A DNA stretch of 64,000 nt from JAWLHA01 sp041690535 (GCA_041690535.1 JAWLHA010000003.1:1-64000); one strand, 5' to 3'. Shown: positions 25,552-34,163, numbered from the stretch's first letter. The notes: generated by a model not told the origin, from the letters alone. Numbers and translations are program-made.

Positions 25552-26224
25552 GAGCGGCCACCCCCTCTGTGTCACCCACCAGCCTGCCCTGCGTCAGGCG
25601 CAGGATCCGCTGGGGCAGGGTGCGGATCAGTTCAACATCGTGGGTGGCGATGAGCACCGTTACCCCGACCCGGTTGAATTCCTGGAAAATGTCCATGATT
25701 TCGCGGGAGAGTTCCGGATCGAGGTTGCCGGTGGGTTCGTCCGCGAGCAGCAGCGGGGGGCGGTTGACCACCGCCCGGGCGATGCCCACGCGCTGCTGTT
25801 CCCCGCCCGAGAGCGTGATGGGGTAGGCCTTCTCTCTGCTGAGGAGGTTCACCTTGTCCAGTGCGGCCCGCACGCGGCGCTCGATCTCCTGGCGGCCGAA
25901 GCCGGCGATGACCAGCGGCAGTGCCACATTGTCGAAGACGGTGCGGTCGAACAGGAGCCGATGGTCCTGGAAGATCATCCCCACATTGCGGCGGTGGTAG
26001 GGAATGCGACGGCGCTCCACCTTGGCCAGATTCTGACCGTTGACCACCACCTGTCCGACGCTGGGGCGCTCGATCAAGGCGATGAGCTTCAGCAGCGAAC
26101 TCTTTCCCGCCCCGGAGTGGCCGGTGAGAAAGACCATCTCCCCGGGGCCCACATGCAGGTTGACGTTACTGAGGGCCTCATGGCCCCCCGGATAGCGCTT
26201 GTGAACACCCGTGAAGCGGATCAT
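25544..26224 (-). CDS. ftsE: Cell division ATP-binding protein FtsE
   Basis: A 226-residue ABC ATPase partner of FtsX. Walker A is GHSGAGKSSLLKL, the signature is LSGGEQQRVGIARA and Walker B is LLADEPTGNLDP. The N terminus MIRFTGVHKRYPGGHEALSN is typical of the family. It follows ftsY by 63 bp, giving the conserved ftsYEX order. Confidence 0.96.
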   Translation of the reverse strand: MIRFTGVHKRYPGGHEALSNVNLHVGPGEMVFLTGHSGAGKSSLLKLIALIERPSVGQVVVNGQNLAKVERRRIPYHRRNVGMIFQDHRLLFDRTVFDNVALPLVIAGFGRQEIERRVRAALDKVNLLSREKAYPITLSGGEQQRVGIARAVVNRPPLLLADEPTGNLDPELSREIMDIFQEFNRVGVTVLIATHDVELIRTLPQRILRLTQGRLVGDTEGVAAHG

Positions 26225-26287
26225 GGCATCAGATCTGGGGGCACTTGAGCGGACATGGCCGGTGCACTCGTGTCCATGATCGGCCGC

Positions 26288-27262
26288 TCACTGCTCCAGC
26301 AAGGCATCCACGAACTCACGGGCGTCGAACACCCGTAGATCGTCGATCTGTTCGCCCACACCGATGAAGCGGATCGGTAGGCCCATCTTCTGCGCCATGG
26401 CGAAGATGATCCCCCCCTTGGCGGTGCCGTCCAGCTTGGTCAATGCAATGCCGGTGACGCCCACCGCCTCGTGGAACTGGCGGGCCTGGTTGAGGGCGTT
26501 CTGACCGGTGCCGGCATCGAGCACCAGCAGCACCTCGTGGGGGGCGCTGGGCTCCACCTTGCCCATTACCCGCTTCACCTTTTTCAGCTCTTCCATGAGG
26601 TTGGACTGGGTGTGAAGACGCCCGGCGGTGTCGGCGATGACCACGTCCACCCCGCGGGCCTTGGCCGCCTGCACCGCATCGAAGATGACCGAGGCGGAGT
26701 CGGCGCCGCTGTGCTGGGCGATGACGGGGATGTCGTTGCGCTCGCCCCAGACCTGGAGCTGTTCCACAGCGGCGGCGCGGAAGGTGTCCCCCGCCGCCAG
26801 CAGCACGCTGCGGCCCTCGCCCTGCAGGCGCTTGGCGAGCTTGCCGATGGTGGTGGTCTTGCCCACCCCGTTCACCCCCACCATGAGGATCACGTAAGGG
26901 CGCTGGGCCGGATCGATGGTGAGCGGTTGGCCCACCGGCTCGAGGATCGCTAGCATATCCTCGCGCAGGGCCGCGAACAGCGCCTCGGTGTCGTCGAGCT
27001 GCCGGCGGGAGACCCGCTGGGTGAGGTCCTCGATGATGGTCCGCGTCGCCTCCACCCCCACATCGGCCATAATGAGCCGGGTCTCCAGCTCCTCCAGCAC
27101 CTCATCGTCGATCTGCTTCTTGAGGGCGATGAGGTCGCGGATGTCGGTGTTGAGGATCGCGTTGGTGCGGGCGAGGCCGCGGCGCAGCCGTGCAAACAGA
27201 CCGCTCTTCTGTTCAGCGGTCTGCTGGGGTTCTTTGTCTTTGCTTTTGCCGAATCCAAACAT
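26288..27262 (-). CDS. ftsY: Signal recognition particle receptor FtsY
   Basis: A 324-residue SRP GTPase that docks ribosome-SRP complexes at the membrane. The N domain is helical (FARLRRGLARTNAILNTDIR). G1 is GVNGVGKTTTIGKLAKRL, G3 is DTAGRLHTQSNLMEELKKVK, and G4 is TKLDGTAKGGIIFAMAQ. The long acidic A domain of E. coli FtsY is missing; only a short charged lead (FGKSKDKEPQQTAEQ) precedes the N domain. It is divergent from the M16 peptidase genes. Confidence 0.97.
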   Translation of the reverse strand: MFGFGKSKDKEPQQTAEQKSGLFARLRRGLARTNAILNTDIRDLIALKKQIDDEVLEELETRLIMADVGVEATRTIIEDLTQRVSRRQLDDTEALFAALREDMLAILEPVGQPLTIDPAQRPYVILMVGVNGVGKTTTIGKLAKRLQGEGRSVLLAAGDTFRAAAVEQLQVWGERNDIPVIAQHSGADSASVIFDAVQAAKARGVDVVIADTAGRLHTQSNLMEELKKVKRVMGKVEPSAPHEVLLVLDAGTGQNALNQARQFHEAVGVTGIALTKLDGTAKGGIIFAMAQKMGLPIRFIGVGEQIDDLRVFDAREFVDALLEQ

Positions 27263-27398
27263 GAATGGAACTCAAAGCCGAGTGCGACGGTCGAAAACCG
27301 CGACGTTCCCCGCCGCAGTTGGGGCCCATGGGACGTTGTATCCTATCATTATCGACCCCAGATGGGGTATTCGCCGCACAAAAACAAAGGGATGCGCC

Positions 27399-28772
27399 AT
27401 GAAGACGCGTTTAACGATCAGTCGATTCCTGCTCACGGCATTTCTGTTTCCCCTGTTCGCTTCGGCCCAGGTGCATGAACACACCCTCGGCAACGGCTTG
27501 AAGGTGATCGTCAAGGAGGACCATCGGGCGCCGGTGGTGGTTTCGCAGGTGTGGTACAAGGTGGGAGCCAGCTATGAGTACGAGGGCATCACCGGGATCT
27601 CGCATCTGCTCGAGCACATGATGTTCAAGGGCACCGAAAAGCGCCCGTCGGGGGAGTTCTCGCGCATCATCGCCGAGCACGGCGGACGCGAAAATGCCTT
27701 CACCTCGCGGGACTATACGGCCTACTATCAGCAGCTTGAGGCGAGCCGGCTGCCCATCAGTTTCGAGCTGGAGGCCGACCGGATGCGCAACCTGCAGCTG
27801 CGCGAGGAGGAGTTTGAAAAAGAGCTCAAGGTGGTCATGGAGGAGCGCCGGTTGCGCACCGAGGACAAGCCCTCCTCCCTCACCCATGAGCAGTTCATGG
27901 CCACCGCCTTCCACGTGAGCCCCTACAAGAGCCCGGTCATCGGCTGGATGGGGGATTTGGAGAGCATGACCCTCTCCGACCTCGAAGGGTGGTACAAGAC
28001 CTGGTATGCGCCCAATAACGCCACCCTGGTGGTGGTCGGCAATGTGGAGCCCGCGGAGGTCTTTGCCCTGGCCGACAAGCATTTTGGCAAGCTTCCCACC
28101 AGCCAAATCCCGCCGCTGAAGCCCCGTCGCGAGCCGCCCCAGCGCGGTGAACGGCGGGTGACCGTCAAGGTCCCCGCCGAGCTGCCGGTGCTGATGATGG
28201 GGTACAAGGCCCCGGTGCTGCGCACCGCCGAGGCGGAGTGGAAGCCTTACGCCCTCGAGGTGCTCGCCAGCATTCTCGATGGCGGCGACAGCGCCCGCCT
28301 GAGCCGCGAGCTGGTGCGGGGCCGGCAGATCGCCGCCAGCGCCGGGGCCGGTTACGACCTCTATGCGCGACAGGACACCCTGCTTTCGCTCAGTGGAGTC
28401 CCGGCCCCCGGCCACACCATGAAAGAGCTGGAGCAGGCCCTGCGGCAGCAGGTGGCACGGTTGCGCGAGGAGCTGGTGAGCGCCACTGAGCTGGCCCGCA
28501 TCAAGGCGCAGGTGACCGCCGCCAAGGTGTACGAGCGCGATTCGGTCTTCTACCAGGCCATGCAGATCGGCACCCTGGAGACCGTGGGTCTCGATTGGCG
28601 CGAGGCGGAGCGCTACCCCGAGCGGGTGAACGCGGTGACGGCGGAGCAGGTTCGGCAGGTGGCGCGCGAGTGCCTGACCGACGAGCGCCTCACCGTGGCC
28701 GTCCTCGAACCGTTGCCCATCGAAAAGGGGGCGCAACCTGTATCGGAAGGAGTCTCCCATGTCCGCCACTAA
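27399..28772 (+). CDS. M16 family zinc peptidase (active subunit)
   Basis: A 457-residue secreted protein with a signal peptide (RFLLTAFLFPLFASAQ). The inverted zinc motif HLLEHMMFKGT (HxxEH) is present with the downstream Glu region EEFEKELKVVMEERRLR, as in pitrilysin/processing-peptidase proteins. It acts in the periplasm, probably on short peptides. The ATG at 27399 begins the signal peptide; the longer frame upstream overlaps divergent ftsY. It overlaps by 14 bp with a second M16 gene, and the two probably form a heterodimer. Confidence 0.93.
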   Translation: MKTRLTISRFLLTAFLFPLFASAQVHEHTLGNGLKVIVKEDHRAPVVVSQVWYKVGASYEYEGITGISHLLEHMMFKGTEKRPSGEFSRIIAEHGGRENAFTSRDYTAYYQQLEASRLPISFELEADRMRNLQLREEEFEKELKVVMEERRLRTEDKPSSLTHEQFMATAFHVSPYKSPVIGWMGDLESMTLSDLEGWYKTWYAPNNATLVVVGNVEPAEVFALADKHFGKLPTSQIPPLKPRREPPQRGERRVTVKVPAELPVLMMGYKAPVLRTAEAEWKPYALEVLASILDGGDSARLSRELVRGRQIAASAGAGYDLYARQDTLLSLSGVPAPGHTMKELEQALRQQVARLREELVSATELARIKAQVTAAKVYERDSVFYQAMQIGTLETVGLDWREAERYPERVNAVTAEQVRQVARECLTDERLTVAVLEPLPIEKGAQPVSEGVSHVRH

Positions 28773-30114
28773 GCCGTTGACCAACCCCGTGCCGCGTTCA
28801 CTGTTTCTGCTGCTCTTGGCCGCTGCCCTGTGGGCCGGTCCCCTCCAGGCCGCCCCCGACATCCAGCAGTGGCAGACCAAGAACGGCGCGCGAGTGCTCT
28901 TCATCGTCGCCCCGGAATTGCCCATGGTCGATGTGCGAGTGGTGTTCGATGCCGGCAGCGCCCGGGACGAAGAGAGGCCCGGGCGGGCGCTGCTCACCAA
29001 CGCCTTGCTGGAGGAGGGGGCCGGGGCGGGGGAGGCCCACCTGGATGCCGATGCCATTGCCGAGCGTCTCGACGCCCTGGGGGCCGAGTTCTCCACCAAC
29101 TCGATGCGCGATATGGCCGTGGTCAGCCTGCGCACCCTGACCCAACCGGAACTGCTGGCGCCGGCCCTCGACACCATGGCACTGGTGTTGACCGCCCCCA
29201 GCTTCCCCGAGGAGGCCCTGGAGCGTGAACGCCGGCGGGTACTCGTGGCGCTGAAGCGCCAGCAGCAGTCGCCCGAGGAGATTGCCAACAAGGCCTTCTA
29301 TGCCGCCCTCTATGGGACCCACCCCTATGCAATCCCGCCCATGGGGACCGAGGCGAGCGTGGCGGCTTTGACCCGGGAGGAGTTGCTCGCCCACTACCGC
29401 CGCTACTACGTGGGACGCAATGCCGTGGTGGGAATCGTCGGGGCCGTCAATCGGTCCCAGGCCGAGGCCATTGCCGAGCAGGTGGTCGGCGGATTGCCGG
29501 CCGGCGAGCGGGCGCCGGTCCTGCCGGAGGTGGACGCGCTGCCCGAGGCGATGCGCAGCCACATCTCCCACCCCTCCTCCCAGACCCACATCCTCTTGGG
29601 CCAGCCGGGAGTCCGGCGCGGCGACCCCGACTACTTCCCCCTCTACGTGGGCAACCACGTGCTGGGGGGCAGTGGGCTGGTCTCGCGGGTGAGCGCCGAG
29701 GTGCGCGAAAAGCGGGGGCTGGCCTACAGTGCCTACAGCTATTTCTCGCCCATGAACCGCAAGGGGCCCTTCATTTTGGGGCTGCAGACCCGCAACGAAA
29801 GCGCGCCCGAGGCGCTCGGGGTCCTGCAGGAGACCCTGGCCCGGTTCGTGGCCGACGGACCGACCGCCGAGGAGCTTGCCGCCGCGCAGAAGAACATCAC
29901 CGGGGGCTTCGCCCTGAATATCGATTCCAATCGGGACAAAGTGGAGTACCTTGCGATGATCGGTTTCTACGACCTGCCCCTCGACTATCTCGAGACCTTC
30001 CCCGCCAAGGTGCAGGCGGTCACCGTCAGCCAAGTGAAGGAGACCTTTCAGCGGCGGGTCGCCCCCGAGCGGATGGCCACGGTCACTGTCGGCATGAGCG
30101 CTGAGGACCGATGA
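28759..30114 (+). CDS. M16 family peptidase-like protein (inactive subunit)
   Basis: A 451-residue protein with a signal peptide (LFLLLLAAALWAGPLQAAP). It shares the M16 fold (LPMVDVRVVFDAGSARDEER, EVREKRGLAYSAYSYFSPMN) but has RPGRALLTNALLEEG where HxxEH should be, so it cannot bind zinc in the usual way. Adjacent active/inactive M16 pairs are known in bacteria and mitochondria, where the inactive partner completes the substrate chamber. rsmD overlaps its stop (ATGA). Confidence 0.92.
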   Translation: MSATKPLTNPVPRSLFLLLLAAALWAGPLQAAPDIQQWQTKNGARVLFIVAPELPMVDVRVVFDAGSARDEERPGRALLTNALLEEGAGAGEAHLDADAIAERLDALGAEFSTNSMRDMAVVSLRTLTQPELLAPALDTMALVLTAPSFPEEALERERRRVLVALKRQQQSPEEIANKAFYAALYGTHPYAIPPMGTEASVAALTREELLAHYRRYYVGRNAVVGIVGAVNRSQAEAIAEQVVGGLPAGERAPVLPEVDALPEAMRSHISHPSSQTHILLGQPGVRRGDPDYFPLYVGNHVLGGSGLVSRVSAEVREKRGLAYSAYSYFSPMNRKGPFILGLQTRNESAPEALGVLQETLARFVADGPTAEELAAAQKNITGGFALNIDSNRDKVEYLAMIGFYDLPLDYLETFPAKVQAVTVSQVKETFQRRVAPERMATVTVGMSAEDR

Positions 30115-30707
30115 CCAAAACCCAACGCAGGGCCCGGGCAGGGGCCAGGAACCAGTTGCGGATCATCGGGGGGACGTGGCGGGGACGGCGCCTGCATTTT
30201 CCCGATGTGCCCGGTCTGCGCCCCAGCGCCGATCGGGTGCGGGAGACGGTGTTCAACTGGCTGCAGATCGAGATCCCCGGAGCCCGCTGTCTCGATCTGT
30301 TCGCCGGCAGTGGGGCGCTGGGGTTGGAGGCGCTCTCCCGCGGGGCCTCGAAGGTGGTCTTCGTGGACCGGGATGCGCGGGCAGGCGGTGCCGTTCGGGA
30401 CCATTTGAAGCTGCTGCAGGCAGAGGGCGGTATGGTGGAGCAGGGGGATGTGCTCGCCTTTCTGAGCGGCGAGGGTGAGCCGTTTGACGTGGTCTTTGCC
30501 GATCCCCCGTTTCGCCAGGGGCTGTTGGAGCCCGTCTGTCGACTCCTCACCGAGCGGGGCTGGATCCGGCCGGGGACGCGGATCTATCTGGAGGCGGAGC
30601 AGGAGCTCGGCACCTTGTCGCTGCCGCCGGGGTGGCAACTGCTCCGCAGTCGCACCGCCGGCCAGGTGGGCTACCATCTGGCGGTCTATGCCCCCGCCGA
30701 CAAGTGA
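30111..30707 (+). CDS. rsmD: 16S rRNA (guanine966-N2)-methyltransferase
   Basis: A 198-residue SAM-dependent methyltransferase acting on the small ribosomal subunit. Family features are LRIIGGTWRGRRLHFPDVPG, LRPSADRVRETVFNWL, SAM motif CLDLFAGSGALGLEALSRGA and the catalytic FADPPF. It overlaps the inactive M16 gene by 4 bp. rsmD often precedes coaD in proteobacteria; here about 450 bp of repeats separates them. Confidence 0.95.
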   Translation: MTKTQRRARAGARNQLRIIGGTWRGRRLHFPDVPGLRPSADRVRETVFNWLQIEIPGARCLDLFAGSGALGLEALSRGASKVVFVDRDARAGGAVRDHLKLLQAEGGMVEQGDVLAFLSGEGEPFDVVFADPPFRQGLLEPVCRLLTERGWIRPGTRIYLEAEQELGTLSLPPGWQLLRSRTAGQVGYHLAVYAPADK

Positions 30708-30724
30708 TGTCCACCCTCGGTTGA

Positions 30725-30790
30725 GCCCGCGGAGCGGGATCCGGAAATGGAGGCACGGCTTTCCCAGATCCCGCTTCGCTCCATCCGGGC
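30725..30790. repeat. REP-like imperfect palindrome after rsmD
   Basis: The left arm (GCCCGCGGAGCGGGATC, 30725-30741) pairs with gaps to the right arm at 30767-30790 (GATCCCGCTTCGCTCC, then ATCCGGGC). It has the look of an extragenic REP and abuts the truncated end of element A copy 6. It may double as a hairpin behind rsmD. Confidence 0.6.
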
Positions 30791-30797
30791 TACGGGG

Positions 30798-31068
30798 TTA
30801 CCCAAGAGCGATGTAAGTCCTAGAGCACCGAACAGGTAAACGGAACAATCGCCAATCGCAGCCAGAGTGCGCCGCAGGTGGCGGGGGCAGCGAACCGGCG
30901 GGTGGATGCGCTGCGCTTATCCACCCTACCTATCACGCACATCGGATTTGGCTATTCGGTGCTCTAGAAAGCAGGTAACTGCGCACACTCCCTGTACGCT
31001 CGACGGCTTGCTTTCAAGGACTTACATCGCTCACAGCACGGCCGTGACGTAAGTCTGCGTTTACCCTG
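30798..31068 (-). mobile_element. Element A copy 6, left end truncated, interrupted by element B
   Basis: The right side ends GACGTAAGTCTGCGTTTACCCTG without loss. The left side begins at TTACCCAAGAGCGATG and lacks the terminal CAGGGTAAACGC, probably lost at the junction with the neighbouring REP. The arm is broken after GTAAGTCC (30820) and resumes at GAAAGCAGG (30967), with element B in between. The copy lies between rsmD and coaD. Confidence 0.85.
30821..30966. mobile_element. Element B copy 2, 146-bp MITE-like insertion inside element A
   Basis: It is bounded by perfect 12-bp inverted repeats TAGAGCACCGAA (30821-30832) and TTCGGTGCTCTA (30955-30966). The outermost TA may be a target-site dinucleotide, as the interrupted arm normally reads TT there. 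It includes the 29-bp REP at 30901-30929. The interior matches the split copy at 9536-9912. There is no coding capacity. Confidence 0.8.
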
Positions 31069-31156
31069 ACCCGATGCCGGGGGTTGGCGCCGCCCGCGTC
31101 CGCCTTGCTATCATAGCGGCCGTTTACTCTCCGGCTCGGCCGGGCACAGGAGCACG

Positions 31157-31636
31157 ATGACTGTCACCGCCATCTATCCCGGCACCTTCGATCCCATCAC
31201 CAACGGTCACTCCGACCTGATTGCCCGGGGCGCCAAGCTGTTTGGGCGGGTCATCGTGGCGGTGGCGGCCAGTCCCAAGAAGACCCCGGTATTCTCCCTG
31301 GAGGAGCGGGTTGAACTCGCCCGACAGGTCCTGGTCGGACTGGATAATGTCGAGGTCTGCGGCTTCGATAACCTGCTGGCCCACTACGCCCGCGAGCGCC
31401 AGGCTCGCGTGATTCTGAGAGGTCTGCGGGCCGTCTCGGATTTCGAGTATGAATTTCAGCTGGCGGGGATGAACCGGCGGCTCGAGCCGGAGATCGAAAC
31501 GGTTTTTCTCACCGCAGCAGACAGCTATGCGTATATCTCCTCCAGTCTGGTCAAGGAGATAGCCTCCCTCGGGGGAGACGTGGGTGACTTCGTCCACCCG
31601 GTCGTCAGGGCTGCGTTGAATAATAGAGTGCGCTAA
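31157..31636 (+). CDS. coaD: Phosphopantetheine adenylyltransferase
   Basis: A 159-residue nucleotidyltransferase carrying out the penultimate step of coenzyme A synthesis. The N-terminal signature is AIYPGTFDPITNGHSDLIAR with the H/TxGH-type TNGH, and the second motif is YISSSLVKEIASLGGDV. RGLRAVSDFEYEFQLAGMNR is conserved. TATCAT near 31109 may be a -10 element. A YfhL-type ferredoxin follows 51 bp after the stop, a common pairing. Confidence 0.97.
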   Translation: MTVTAIYPGTFDPITNGHSDLIARGAKLFGRVIVAVAASPKKTPVFSLEERVELARQVLVGLDNVEVCGFDNLLAHYARERQARVILRGLRAVSDFEYEFQLAGMNRRLEPEIETVFLTAADSYAYISSSLVKEIASLGGDVGDFVHPVVRAALNNRVR

Positions 31637-31687
31637 TATACGCAATTAACCTTAGCCGCTTTGGCAAGTTTTCAGGAGGACGTGTCC

Positions 31688-31939
31688 ATGGCTCTGATGA
31701 TTACCGACGAGTGCATCAACTGCGATGTTTGCGAGCCCGAGTGCCCCAATGGCGCCATTACCCAGGGGGACGACATCTACGTGATCGACCCCAGCCTCTG
31801 CACGGAGTGTGTCGGCCACTACGATGTGCCGCAGTGCATCGAAGTCTGCCCGGTGGATTGCATCGTGAAGGACCCCGAGCATGGAGAAGACCAGGACACT
31901 CTGATGGCGAAGTTCGAGCGGCTGCAGGAGCAGGCCTGA
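31688..31939 (+). CDS. yfhL: YfhL-type 2[4Fe-4S] ferredoxin
   Basis: An 83-residue ferredoxin. Cluster 1 ligands are in CINCDVCEPECP. Cluster 2 is in CTECVGHYDVPQCIEVCPVD, with the 8-residue insertion between Cys pairs typical of the Allochromatium/YfhL type, which gives very low-potential clusters. A C-terminal helix follows. The ATG at 31688 has CAGGAGGA 7 bp upstream. A strong terminator follows. Confidence 0.94.
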   Translation: MALMITDECINCDVCEPECPNGAITQGDDIYVIDPSLCTECVGHYDVPQCIEVCPVDCIVKDPEHGEDQDTLMAKFERLQEQA

Positions 31940-31961
31940 GCCGTTGATGGTTTGTTGGACG

Positions 31962-31986
31962 AAAAAGGCCCTTCGGGGCCTTTTTT
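31962..31986 (+). terminator. Rho-independent terminator after yfhL
   Basis: AAAAAGGCCC and GGGCCTTTTT flank a TTCG tetraloop and end in a T-tract, 22 bp after the ferredoxin stop. It is a textbook intrinsic terminator. Confidence 0.93.
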
Positions 31987-31989
31987 GTT

Positions 31990-32292
31990 GGAGTGGCTGG
32001 CTGGTCGTTGGTCGTTGGGTCGTTAGTTGTTAGTTGTTAGGGGAATGCTGATTAATTCGTCATGCCCGCGAAGGCGGGCATCCAGTAAGGCCGACGAAAG
32101 GAACGGCACTCCCGCGCCTGCAGTGGGCCCCCTCTGCAGGGATTAAATGACCAACAACTACCAACTAAGGAAACGCCGATCAACTCCGGCTTTCGTCGCT
32201 CCCGCCCCCGATTAAGGCATTTCGAGGGGGGGGCGAGAGCCCAGAACAACCGTGGCTGTTGTCAGCAGATCACCGAAGCCGGAAACTACCCT
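31990..32292. repeat. Degenerate heptamer cluster and REP-like repeats before ggt
   Basis: 31995-32040 holds decayed GTTGGTC/GTTAGTT heptamers. 32063-32090 has a palindromic ATGCCCGC-GAAGG-CGGGCAT type repeat followed by CCAG. Short heptamer-like fragments in the other orientation (GACCAACAACTACCAACTAA) lie near 32148-32167. No coding frame in the interval is believable. It looks like a graveyard of small repeats between a terminator and ggt. Confidence 0.7.
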
Positions 32293-32380
32293 GACCAACG
32301 ACCAACGACCAACGACCAACGACCAACGACCAACGACCAACGACCAACGACCAACGACCAACGACCAACGACCAACGACC
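32293..32380. repeat. Heptamer tandem array (GACCAAC)x12.5 abutting the ggt ribosome-binding site
   Basis: At least twelve perfect 7-bp units occupy 88 bp and end immediately before CGGAG, the ribosome-binding region of ggt (ATG at 32392). The unit is the reverse complement of the 4685-4799 repeat. The near-perfect identity of units contrasts with the decayed cluster upstream and suggests recent expansion. The array forms most of the proximal 5' leader. Confidence 0.93.
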
Positions 32381-32391
32381 CGGAGTGAACC

Positions 32392-34050
32392 ATGCGTCGC
32401 CTCCACATCCTTATCCTGCTGTGCTGGTTCAGCGCGGCCCACGCGGACAAACCGCCTGCGGCGGCGGTGGCCTCGGCGCATCCCCTTGCGACCGAAGCGG
32501 GGCTCGAGGTTTTGGCGCGGGGCGGCAACGCCTTTGACGCCGCAGTGGCGGTGAGCGCGGCCCTGGCGGTGGTGGAGCCTTACAGCTCCGGCTTGGGTGG
32601 GGGCGGATTCTGGTTGCTGCACCGGGCCGAAGACGGCTTCGAGACCATGGTGGACGGGCGTGAGCGCGCGCCGCTTGCCGCCCGCCGGGAGATGTACCTG
32701 GACGAGAAGGGGCAGGTGGTTCCCGGACTCTCCATGGACGGACCCCTGGCGGCGGGGATCCCGGGGGCGCCGGCGGCGCTGGCCCATATCGCCCAACGTT
32801 ACGGCCGCCTGCCGCTTGCCGAGAGCCTCGGCCCGGCCATTCGCCTGGCGCGGGGAGGCTTTGAGGTAACGCCCCATTACCGGCGCATGGCCGCCTTTCG
32901 TCTGGAGACCCTCCGCCGCTGGCCAGAGGCGCGGGAGACGTTTCTCCACCAGGGGGAGGTTCCGCCCGAGGGGCACTTGATCCGCCAGCCGGCCCTGGCC
33001 ACCACCCTGGAGGCCTTGGCGGCGGTGGGCGCGGACGGCTTCTATCGCGGTATTGTCGCCGAGCGGCTGGTGGAGGGGGTTGCGGCGGCCGGAGGGATCT
33101 GGACCCTGGAGGACCTCGGCGCCTATCGGGTGGTGGAGCGCGCGCCGATCAAAGGCCGCTACCGGGGGTATACCGTCACCTCGGCCGCGCCGCCGTCCTC
33201 CGGCGGTGTGGCGCTGGTCACCATGCTCCATCTCCTCGAGGGCTTCGACCTGGAGGGTCGCGCCCCCGTCGAGCGGAGCCACCTGATTGTGGAGGCCATG
33301 CGCCGGGCCTACCGCGATCGTGCCGAATACCTGGGGGATCCCGATCACGTGCCGCTGCCTCTCGAACGGCTGATCCACCCGTTCTATGCGGCGGGATTGC
33401 GGGCCGGGATCCGGCCTGATCGGGCCACGCCCAGTGCGACCCTGCCCGGGTTTGCCTGGCGCGAGGGGGGGCAAGACACCACCCACCTGTCGGTCCTTGA
33501 CCGCGACGGTAACCACGTGGCCGCCACCCTCAGTATCAATTACCCCTTCGGCGCCGCCTTCATGCCGGAGGGGACTGGGGTGTTGCTCAACGACGAAATG
33601 GACGACTTCTCCATCAAGCCGGGCACGCCCAACGCCTATGGGCTGGTGGGGGCGGAGGCGAACGCCATTGCCCCAGGCAAGCGGATGCTCTCCAGCATGA
33701 CCCCCACCTTCGTCTCCGGCGAAGGGCGGCTGGCGGTGTTGGGCACCCCCGGGGGAAGCCGCATCATCACCATGGTGCTGCTCGGGGTGCTGGAGTTCGT
33801 GGAGGGGCGCTCACCGGAGGCGTGGGTCGCCCGCCCCCGCTTTCACCACCAGTACCTCCCCGATCGGCTGTTCCATGAAGCGGACGCCTTCGACGAACAC
33901 AGCGTGGCGGCGCTGAGCGCCGCCGGCCATACCTTGCAAGTGGCGGAGCGTCCCTGGGGCAACATGCAGGCGATCCTGTGGGATCGTGCGGCCGATCGCG
34001 TCGAGGCCGCGAGCGACCCCCGGGGTGAGGGGCTGGCCGTCGTCAGGTAA
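32392..34050 (+). CDS. ggt: Gamma-glutamyltranspeptidase
   Basis: A 552-residue periplasmic enzyme that cleaves glutathione and other gamma-glutamyl amides. The signal peptide is MRRLHILILLCWFSAAHA. The self-cleavage and catalytic Thr lies in QDTTHLSVLDRDGNHVAATL. The large-subunit glutamate-binding region includes GGGGFWLLH and VDGRERAP, and the small subunit carries SSMTPTFV and GTPGGSRIITMVL. Length matches single-chain precursors. Expression may be affected by the heptamer array directly upstream. Confidence 0.95.
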   Translation: MRRLHILILLCWFSAAHADKPPAAAVASAHPLATEAGLEVLARGGNAFDAAVAVSAALAVVEPYSSGLGGGGFWLLHRAEDGFETMVDGRERAPLAARREMYLDEKGQVVPGLSMDGPLAAGIPGAPAALAHIAQRYGRLPLAESLGPAIRLARGGFEVTPHYRRMAAFRLETLRRWPEARETFLHQGEVPPEGHLIRQPALATTLEALAAVGADGFYRGIVAERLVEGVAAAGGIWTLEDLGAYRVVERAPIKGRYRGYTVTSAAPPSSGGVALVTMLHLLEGFDLEGRAPVERSHLIVEAMRRAYRDRAEYLGDPDHVPLPLERLIHPFYAAGLRAGIRPDRATPSATLPGFAWREGGQDTTHLSVLDRDGNHVAATLSINYPFGAAFMPEGTGVLLNDEMDDFSIKPGTPNAYGLVGAEANAIAPGKRMLSSMTPTFVSGEGRLAVLGTPGGSRIITMVLLGVLEFVEGRSPEAWVARPRFHHQYLPDRLFHEADAFDEHSVAALSAAGHTLQVAERPWGNMQAILWDRAADRVEAASDPRGEGLAVVR

Positions 34051-34136
34051 ATACAGGGGCTCCCGGGCTCCGGTTCACGGGGTGCCGACGACGCGGGCGA
34101 TGGCGAGATCTCTCCGGGCGCGGTCGGAAGCCGACG

Positions 34137-34163
34137 AAAAAAGGCCGCCTGAGACCGGCGGCC
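34137..34163 (-). terminator. Rho-independent terminator of the OmpA-lipoprotein operon
   Basis: On the minus strand GGCCGCC and GGCGGCC form a stem with a short loop, followed by TTTTTT. It lies 26 bp past the OmpA-like lipoprotein stop. Confidence 0.85.

Noticed and set aside
26916..28772. 618-codon frame suggesting an N-terminally extended M16 peptidase
   Set aside because: The first 161 codons are antisense to ftsY. The signal peptide and family homology start at 27399.
28759..30114. Second active M16 metallopeptidase
   Set aside because: No HxxEH motif is present; it is better described as the inactive partner.
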